From Clostridiales bacterium UBA2432 (GTDB lineage Bacteria; Bacillota; Clostridia; Lachnospirales; Vallitaleaceae): a stretch of 38,395 nt of DNA. This document shows positions 33,323 through 38,395 of the stretch, piece after piece. The DNA is taken from assembly GCA_002342805.1 (NCBI GenBank), contig DDQW01000028.1, positions 38,423-76,817 on the forward strand, given 5' to 3'. The number at the start of each line of letters is the position of its first letter. Positions within the stretch are counted from its first letter, which is position 1. A model generated the notes under the pieces. It worked only from the letters and a program-made list of their open reading frames with translations. It was not told where the DNA came from and made no database searches. The translations under genes and the position numbers were made by a program.

Positions 33323-34051
33323 ATGGCAAAGAAAAGATTTGGTTATGGAAGCTTTTACTGCTGGAATTGTGGTGATGCCATTGAAAAAGGAACAAGCAAC
33401 TGTCCCAATTGTCATGCACTTTATGAAGGTGACAAACGCTATGGAAATATTCCCTTAATGCAAGCCGGAGGAATTGGATGGTCTAATCAAACGAATCATC
33501 CACGTTTTAAAGAATATGCATCAAAAAACAAAAAATACAGTATTGTGTTTTTAATCATCATCAGTATCCTTATTCCCTTTATTATTCTTATTGGAAATGA
33601 TGTATCTTTTGACGCTGAAATGATTGTTGTTATTCCTATTGTTCTCCTTATTGTTTGGCTTTTTGGTATAATTTTTATGCATTTTCAGTACGGACGGAAA
33701 AAACCCGAATGGGACGGTATCGTCGAGAATAAATTCAGTGAAAATAAGAAGCGTTATGATAAAAGCAACAACCGAACCGTATACTATACAGAGTACACCG
33801 TCGTATACCAACGGCAAGACGGCAAACAAATCAAGCACACAAGCCAAAACTCAAATGAATATGACACTTTTCAAATTGGCGAACACGTTCATTATCATGG
33901 CGGAAAGTACTGTAAAGGTCTCGAAAAATACGATAAATCCCATGACCGTGTTTTAAACTGTATTGCTTGCGGTTATGGTAATGATGCCCGAAATAATTAT
34001 TGTGAACGTTGCGGTTGTCCCATATTAAAAGGTCAACCTGTGACCAAGTAA
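33323..34051 (+). CDS. Membrane protein with N- and C-terminal zinc ribbons
   Basis: A 242-residue protein. Zinc-ribbon cysteines are at 13, 16, 27, 30 and again at 213, 216, 227, 230; two transmembrane helices lie at about 73-91 and 98-118. Between them and the second ribbon is a small beta-rich domain (128-200) with YTEYTVVYQRQDGKQIKH, like the barrel-type domains of other zinc-ribbon membrane proteins. The frame extends six codons upstream, but the ATG at 33323 has AAAGGAGG seven bases before it. First gene of the envelope operon. Function unknown. Confidence 0.8.
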   Translation: MAKKRFGYGSFYCWNCGDAIEKGTSNCPNCHALYEGDKRYGNIPLMQAGGIGWSNQTNHPRFKEYASKNKKYSIVFLIIISILIPFIILIGNDVSFDAEMIVVIPIVLLIVWLFGIIFMHFQYGRKKPEWDGIVENKFSENKKRYDKSNNRTVYYTEYTVVYQRQDGKQIKHTSQNSNEYDTFQIGEHVHYHGGKYCKGLEKYDKSHDRVLNCIACGYGNDARNNYCERCGCPILKGQPVTK

Positions 34052-34076
34052 AATAAAAACTAAGGAGGTTCCAATT

Positions 34077-34568
34077 ATGTTTTGTCCTCAATGTGGTAAT
34101 GAAGTTTCTGCCCAAGCGTCTTTTTGCAACAATTGCGGTCGTCCTATGAGTCAAAAGCCTGCTGATTCCAATGTTACAACGATGGCAACTGACCGACCGG
34201 TTCCACCCGTCATGCGACCAACACCAACTCCTGTGACTCCTGTTCAACCAAATGCTTCACAACCTTTCGCAACGCCTGTTGTTCCACACCCAAATTCAAA
34301 TCCCATTCCGCCACATCCCAACGCAAGTATATCGAATGGTTCGATGGGAAATCAGGGTATGACTTACGGACAGTTTGTCCTCGCTTTTATTTTATTTTCA
34401 ATCCCCATCGTAAATATTATTCTAATAATAAAATGGGGCTTTCTATCTGCTCCAACGTCAACCCATAAAAACTTTGCACGAGCCCTTTTAACCTTTGCAC
34501 TCATTAGCTTGATTTTTATGCTATTGTTTAGTTTATTTGGTGGTGGACTCTTTCTAAACATGTTCTAG
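34077..34568 (+). CDS. Zinc-ribbon membrane protein
   Basis: A 163-residue protein with an N-terminal zinc ribbon (Cys3, Cys6, Cys17, Cys20), a Pro/Thr/Asn-rich linker (about 28-95) and two transmembrane helices (about 99-119 and 136-157). AAGGAGG precedes the ATG. It follows the first zinc-ribbon gene after 25 bp, and its stop codon overlaps the ribosome binding site of the LemA gene. It may be a scaffold for the same membrane complex. Confidence 0.8.
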   Translation: MFCPQCGNEVSAQASFCNNCGRPMSQKPADSNVTTMATDRPVPPVMRPTPTPVTPVQPNASQPFATPVVPHPNSNPIPPHPNASISNGSMGNQGMTYGQFVLAFILFSIPIVNIILIIKWGFLSAPTSTHKNFARALLTFALISLIFMLLFSLFGGGLFLNMF

Positions 34569-34579
34569 GAGGCGATTCT

Positions 34580-35140
34580 ATGATTTTTGCATTAATTTTT
34601 GCAGCTTTTTTTCTAATTATTATTCTTTTTTTGATTGTAATTGCGCTTATATACAACGGCTTAGTCAAGTTACGTAATCAATCTGACGAAGCGTTTTCAA
34701 CGATGGATATCTATCTCAAGAAGCGTTATGATATGATTCCTAATCTAGTAGAGATTGTCAAACAATATGCAACACATGAACGTGAGACACTTGAGAAAGT
34801 CATTCAAGCACGTAATATGGCCATGACATCACAAACCTTTGAGCAACGTAGTCAAAACGAAAATATGTTGTCTGGCGCTTTAAAATCTCTGTTTGCTGTG
34901 TCAGAAAATTATCCTAATCTTAAAGCGGACACAAGTTTTTTAAATCTACAAAACCAATTGGTTGCATTAGAAAACGATATTTCTCAATCCAGAAAATATT
35001 ATAACGGGGTTGTTAAAATCATGAACAACAAAGTTGAAATGTTTCCAACCAACCTTTTTGCAGGGATTCTTGGATTTAAGCGCTATCCATATTTTATGGC
35101 TGATGATTTTGAACGTCAAAATGTTCAAGTTCGTTTTTAG
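34580..35140 (+). CDS. lemA: LemA family protein
   Basis: A 186-residue membrane-anchored protein. An N-terminal transmembrane helix (about 3-24) is followed by a helical bundle with the family start YNGLVKLRNQSDEAFSTMD, then LKKRYDMIPNLVEIVKQYA and the late FLNLQNQLVALENDISQSRKYYNG. The exact role of LemA is unsettled; it is widely found beside DUF2207 and TPM-domain proteins, as it is here. GGAGG overlapping the upstream stop suggests coupling. Confidence 0.94.
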   Translation: MIFALIFAAFFLIIILFLIVIALIYNGLVKLRNQSDEAFSTMDIYLKKRYDMIPNLVEIVKQYATHERETLEKVIQARNMAMTSQTFEQRSQNENMLSGALKSLFAVSENYPNLKADTSFLNLQNQLVALENDISQSRKYYNGVVKIMNNKVEMFPTNLFAGILGFKRYPYFMADDFERQNVQVRF

Positions 35141-35170
35141 ATATATCGATATTAGGCAAGGAGGAATTGC

Positions 35171-37066
35171 ATGAAAACGCTAGGTCTAAAAAGAATCATT
35201 CCACTGTGGATTATATTAACCTTCTATCTGTCGCTATCTGCCTCAGCTGCTGAGTATGCGTATGAAATAAATGACATGTCTGTCGAACTTGATGTACACA
35301 GTGATAATAGCTATACCATTCGCGAGGTCATGTCTGTGTATTTCCATGAAGAACGTCACGGACTCATTCGTCAAATTCCGAGAAAGACAAATAGTGGTGC
35401 TCCGGTTGTTATCCGTAACATTCAAGTTGACGGAGCCATGCATTCTGTTGAATCCGATGGTGATTGGCTAAATATCCGCATGGGTGACCCAAATCAAACC
35501 ATTATCGGTCCTCAAGAATATGTTATTAGCTACGATTATGCTATTGGAGATGATCGCTCATTTAGCAAAGATGAATTATACTTCAATTTGATTGGTTCGG
35601 ACTTTTCCGTTCCTATTCAGGCTGTTGATTTTAAAATTACCATGCCCTTTCCTTTTGATGAAGAGGATATTAATTTTACCCATGGTGCTTATGGGAGTAC
35701 CGATAACAACGGCGTGGCTTTCAATGTAACCGGTCAAACCATTCAAGGTTCTACCTTAATGGAACTTGGTCCTAATGAGGCATTAACAATAGCACTTCCT
35801 TTACCACAAGGATATTATGTTGATGCTCCTTCGCCAAGTTTTTGGCCTTACTTAATTATTGTTTTTCCACTGATGTTCTTCCCTCTCGGCTTATTTCTTT
35901 GGTTAAAAAAAGGGCGGAAAATCCAACCGATTCCAACCGTTGAATTTTATCCCCCAGCTGATACAACGAGTGCAGATGTTGGTTATCTTATTGATGGACG
36001 ACTCTCAGCGTCCGATGTCACATCACTACTAATCTATTGGGCAGATCATGGTTACTTAACCATTCGCGAAGAACTCATAAAAAAAACTTTTAGAAACGCC
36101 AAGGTTTTTTGCTTTACCAAACTACGCGAACCCGGAAATGATATGCGAGAATATGAACGCAATCTTTTTACAGCTTTATTTTCTCATGGTGATGGAACAC
36201 AAGTGAGCACCCACCAACTAAAAGATCAATTCTATGTTTCTATACTAAATGCTAAACAAGAGATTATCGATAGTTATGAAGAAAATAGTGAAACTCAGAT
36301 TTTTTCATCCAAAAATGTAAAAACCTCGCGCCTACTTTTGCTTCTTGCCTTTCTTAGTCTATTTCCATTTAGCCTACTTACCTTATCACGAAACATGTAC
36401 GATGCAGGTGGCGAATTATTTATCACAGGACTACTTATGGCTGCTTTATTTGTCTTTTTTAGCGCTTCCTTCCTTGCTGCCATAGTTGACTGGAAACATC
36501 GCTCAGTTAAACGCCGACTCAAACAAACCTTATTTATGGCCTTATTTTTCTTTGTTTTTACCGGTCTTATTCTCTACCTTGCCTATGATAATGGTCTGCT
36601 CTTTGCATGTATTATCTCACTTATTGCATCCCTGCTATTGGTGATTTTTTCTCTAAAATGTCATCGACGAACAGATCTTGGAAAATGGTATGAAGAACGT
36701 CTTATCGGATTTAGAGATTTTATTAAAGCCACTGAGCTTGACCGAATCAAATTATTGGTTCAAGAAAATCCCCATTATTTCTATAACATCTTACCTTATG
36801 CAATGGCATTGAATGTCACGAAAGAATGGGCCAAAGGATTTGAGCATATTGCTATTGAACCACCAAATTGGTATTATGGCGCTACAGCGGTTGGAACCTT
36901 CAGTGCCTATAGCTTTGCCAATGAACTCCAAGATAACATGAATGAAATTGCATCCACACTTTCTTCATCACCATCCAACAGTCAATATGGTTCCGGTGGT
37001 TCAGATAGTAGTTCCGGCGGAAGCGCAGGTGGCGGCTCCGGTGGTGGCGGTGCATCCGATTGGTAA
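35171..37066 (+). CDS. DUF2207 domain membrane protein with Gly/Ser-rich tail
   Basis: A 631-residue exported membrane protein. A signal peptide (about 1-26, ending SASA) leads into an extracellular DUF2207 domain (28-215) starting YEINDMSVELDVHSDNSYTIRE. A transmembrane helix follows near 225-245, then a cytoplasmic domain, a helical pair around 383-425, another around 445-495 and a final soluble region. The last 30 residues are Gly/Ser repeats ending GGGGASDW, a tail typical of this family. It pairs with LemA in many bacteria. No catalytic residue can be named. The stop lies 10 bp from the convergent gene. Confidence 0.9.
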   Translation: MKTLGLKRIIPLWIILTFYLSLSASAAEYAYEINDMSVELDVHSDNSYTIREVMSVYFHEERHGLIRQIPRKTNSGAPVVIRNIQVDGAMHSVESDGDWLNIRMGDPNQTIIGPQEYVISYDYAIGDDRSFSKDELYFNLIGSDFSVPIQAVDFKITMPFPFDEEDINFTHGAYGSTDNNGVAFNVTGQTIQGSTLMELGPNEALTIALPLPQGYYVDAPSPSFWPYLIIVFPLMFFPLGLFLWLKKGRKIQPIPTVEFYPPADTTSADVGYLIDGRLSASDVTSLLIYWADHGYLTIREELIKKTFRNAKVFCFTKLREPGNDMREYERNLFTALFSHGDGTQVSTHQLKDQFYVSILNAKQEIIDSYEENSETQIFSSKNVKTSRLLLLLAFLSLFPFSLLTLSRNMYDAGGELFITGLLMAALFVFFSASFLAAIVDWKHRSVKRRLKQTLFMALFFFVFTGLILYLAYDNGLLFACIISLIASLLLVIFSLKCHRRTDLGKWYEERLIGFRDFIKATELDRIKLLVQENPHYFYNILPYAMALNVTKEWAKGFEHIAIEPPNWYYGATAVGTFSAYSFANELQDNMNEIASTLSSSPSNSQYGSGGSDSSSGGSAGGGSGGGGASDW

Positions 37067-37076
37067 ATGAAAAGAC

Positions 37077-38018
37077 TTACTCAGTTGTCGGATAAAGCAC
37101 AAAATTTCCCTCTTCGATTACATGCAATTGACCTTGCTCCATTTCAAAAATCATATTTCCTTGTATCGATTGGCCGCTATTGTCTTCCACAACATAGCCA
37201 TCGATGTAAAACCGCATTTTCGCCATGTCACCATCAAATTCCTCTGCTTCTACATGATCAACAACAAAGTATCCATCAGTAATTTCTTTAATCATCAGAG
37301 GGCTCGTTGGATAGAGATCCCAGTCATAATCATAACTTGAGAGCATCATCCCCATCTCTATGTCAATCTCAAGGTCCCAATTGCCATCGGCTTCAACTTC
37401 CATCTCCATGGCTGAAGGTTCTGAAAGTATTCGCTCAATTATTTGCTCAAAATCCGGCGGTAAGTCCTCCGCCGGAAGACTATCAAATCCTTCCATACGG
37501 CTAAAGTTAATGTTACCTGTCCAGTAACCTGCAATAGAGTCTAAACTTGCATCGGTTTTTACATTCTGTGCTTGTTCACTACTTGCTTGTATGTCAGTAT
37601 TATCCATACCTTGTTCAACTTGTTCTGCCACCCCTTCTAGATCAGATATGATCTCATTGTCAGCAAAGACATTGTCTGTTACTGCATTATTAACAAGCTC
37701 TTCTGTCTTTGAACCAATCTTACGAATAGCAACTGCCACAAGCATAATAAGCATTGTCACAAATACAAGTGCAATAATTCCACCCCATAAAAGACCGCGA
37801 CTTCCGGTTTTCTTCTGTACTTGACCTGTATTAACCTGTTCAGAGAACTCACGAAAAGCATTCGCTTGTGGATTCGCTTGTGGCTGTATCACTTGTTGTG
37901 ACATCGGTTGTGGCGGTATCGGTTGTGGGGCCGTTTTCACAGAAACTTTATGCCCACACTGTTCACAAAAAACATCCCCTTCATTAAGTGCTTTTCCACA
38001 TTGTTCACAATACTTCAT
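37077..38018 (-). CDS. Zinc-ribbon membrane protein with extracellular beta-rich domain
   Basis: A 313-residue protein. An N-terminal zinc ribbon (Cys4, Cys7, Cys18, Cys21) is followed by a Pro/Gln-rich linker, one transmembrane helix (about 75-97), an acidic spacer and a C-terminal domain starting near SIAGYWTGNINF that has alternating strands and looks lipocalin-like. The acidic spacer and the domain would be outside. The frame begins at a GTG inside the ribosome binding site; the ATG at 38018 with AAAGGAGG upstream is preferred. It faces the DUF2207 gene and resembles the operon zinc-ribbon proteins in its N-terminus. Confidence 0.78.
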   Translation of the reverse strand: MKYCEQCGKALNEGDVFCEQCGHKVSVKTAPQPIPPQPMSQQVIQPQANPQANAFREFSEQVNTGQVQKKTGSRGLLWGGIIALVFVTMLIMLVAVAIRKIGSKTEELVNNAVTDNVFADNEIISDLEGVAEQVEQGMDNTDIQASSEQAQNVKTDASLDSIAGYWTGNINFSRMEGFDSLPAEDLPPDFEQIIERILSEPSAMEMEVEADGNWDLEIDIEMGMMLSSYDYDWDLYPTSPLMIKEITDGYFVVDHVEAEEFDGDMAKMRFYIDGYVVEDNSGQSIQGNMIFEMEQGQLHVIEEGNFVLYPTTE

Positions 38019-38032
38019 TTGATGCACCTCCT

Positions 38033-38395
38033 TTACTTTCTCTTGATGCCGGTGAGCGAAAATGAATAGGATGCCATACTACTTTCATAATTGCTTTCAC
38101 CGCTACATTGAATGGCTTTGTTGTCTTTCATGAATTTCAAATCCCAATTACCTCCCGCCATTTGCTGCGCAGGAACTAAATGTAGGATACCACTATCCCA
38201 CGTTCCTTGATATAAGGTTTCAGCCCGCTGACCTTGCACGGTAAATATTAAGGCAACTTTTGCAGTATCTTCTCCTATTTTTTCTATGGTCATTTCACCT
38301 TCATTGGTCGTATTGACATCTTCCATTGCGCTTTCATATTGTTGCTTATATGCCTCGGCATCGAAAATATCTTCATAGCCTTCCGGTATTTGCAT
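38033..38395 (-). CDS. Hypothetical protein, probably 5'-truncated by the window
   Basis: The frame is open to the right edge; an ATG happens to fall on the last three bases, so the true start cannot be judged. The 120 visible residues begin PEGYEDIFDAEAYKQQYESA and continue as beta-rich segments (GTWDSGILHLVPAQ, GNWDLKFMKDN), similar in style to the C-terminal domain of the next gene downstream. It ends 14 bp before that gene's start, so the two are one operon. No function can be assigned. Confidence 0.6.
   Translation of the reverse strand: MQIPEGYEDIFDAEAYKQQYESAMEDVNTTNEGEMTIEKIGEDTAKVALIFTVQGQRAETLYQGTWDSGILHLVPAQQMAGGNWDLKFMKDNKAIQCSGESNYESSMASYSFSLTGIKRK

Noticed and set aside
33831..34247. 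138-codon minus-strand ORF across two zinc-ribbon genes
   Set aside because: Spans the junction of two real plus-strand genes, His/Arg-rich shadow composition and no ribosome binding site.

Overview
The window comes from a low-GC Gram-positive anaerobe of the Clostridia, probably the Lachnospirales. The evidence is the strong AGGAGG ribosome binding sites, the AT-rich codon use, the DUF6171 and DUF5317 proteins, Lpl-type sugar transporters without an ATPase gene, YesM/YesN-type regulators and lipoprotein-type binding proteins. No rRNA, tRNA, CRISPR, phage or insertion sequence was seen. Almost all genes lie on the minus strand; the exceptions are a two-gene plus-strand operon at 15.6-17.6 kb and a four-gene one at 33.3-37.1 kb.

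Layout by region. At 1-7.0 kb (minus) a YesM-like histidine kinase and a YesN-like AraC-type response regulator precede a sugar ABC importer (lipoprotein and two permeases) and a phosphoglucomutase/phosphomannomutase cut by the window edge. At 7.0-9.2 kb an HD-GYP c-di-GMP phosphodiesterase-like membrane protein and a DUF5317 protein follow a long leader that holds a 25-codon ORF and a hairpin that partly covers its ribosome binding site. At 9.3-15.5 kb (minus) there are a DUF6171 protein, an intracellular GH51 arabinofuranosidase, signal peptidase I, a small FG-GAP-like protein, a DUF3160 lipoprotein and a pirin. At 15.6-17.6 kb (plus) a cobalamin-binding sensor carrying the CarH-type W-x9-EH motif is coupled to a GGDEF diguanylate cyclase.

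At 17.6-30.8 kb (minus) lies a rhamnogalacturonan-I utilisation locus: a membrane-bound AraC-type regulator (YtdP-like), then a seven-gene operon of LplB/LplC permeases, lipoprotein, PL11 rhamnogalacturonan lyase, CE4-type deacetylase, a GH106-like 925-residue enzyme and a GH105 unsaturated rhamnogalacturonyl hydrolase. None of the enzymes has a signal peptide. The model is that oligosaccharides made outside the cell by enzymes encoded elsewhere are imported and dismantled in the cytoplasm; the nearby GH51 enzyme could remove arabinose side chains. The ATPase is presumably a shared MsmX-type subunit.

At 30.9-38.4 kb a 627-residue protein with two tandem degenerate HTH units is divergent from a zinc-ribbon/zinc-ribbon/LemA/DUF2207 envelope operon. 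TGACAA/TTGTCA boxes occur in the intergenic regions on both sides of the regulator gene, which suggests a small self-contained regulon. Two further minus-strand genes (a zinc-ribbon membrane protein and an incomplete ORF) close the window.

The best candidates for new biology are the cobalamin-sensor/GGDEF pair, the double-HTH regulator with its boxes and target operon, and the structured leader and micro-ORF before the HD-GYP gene.
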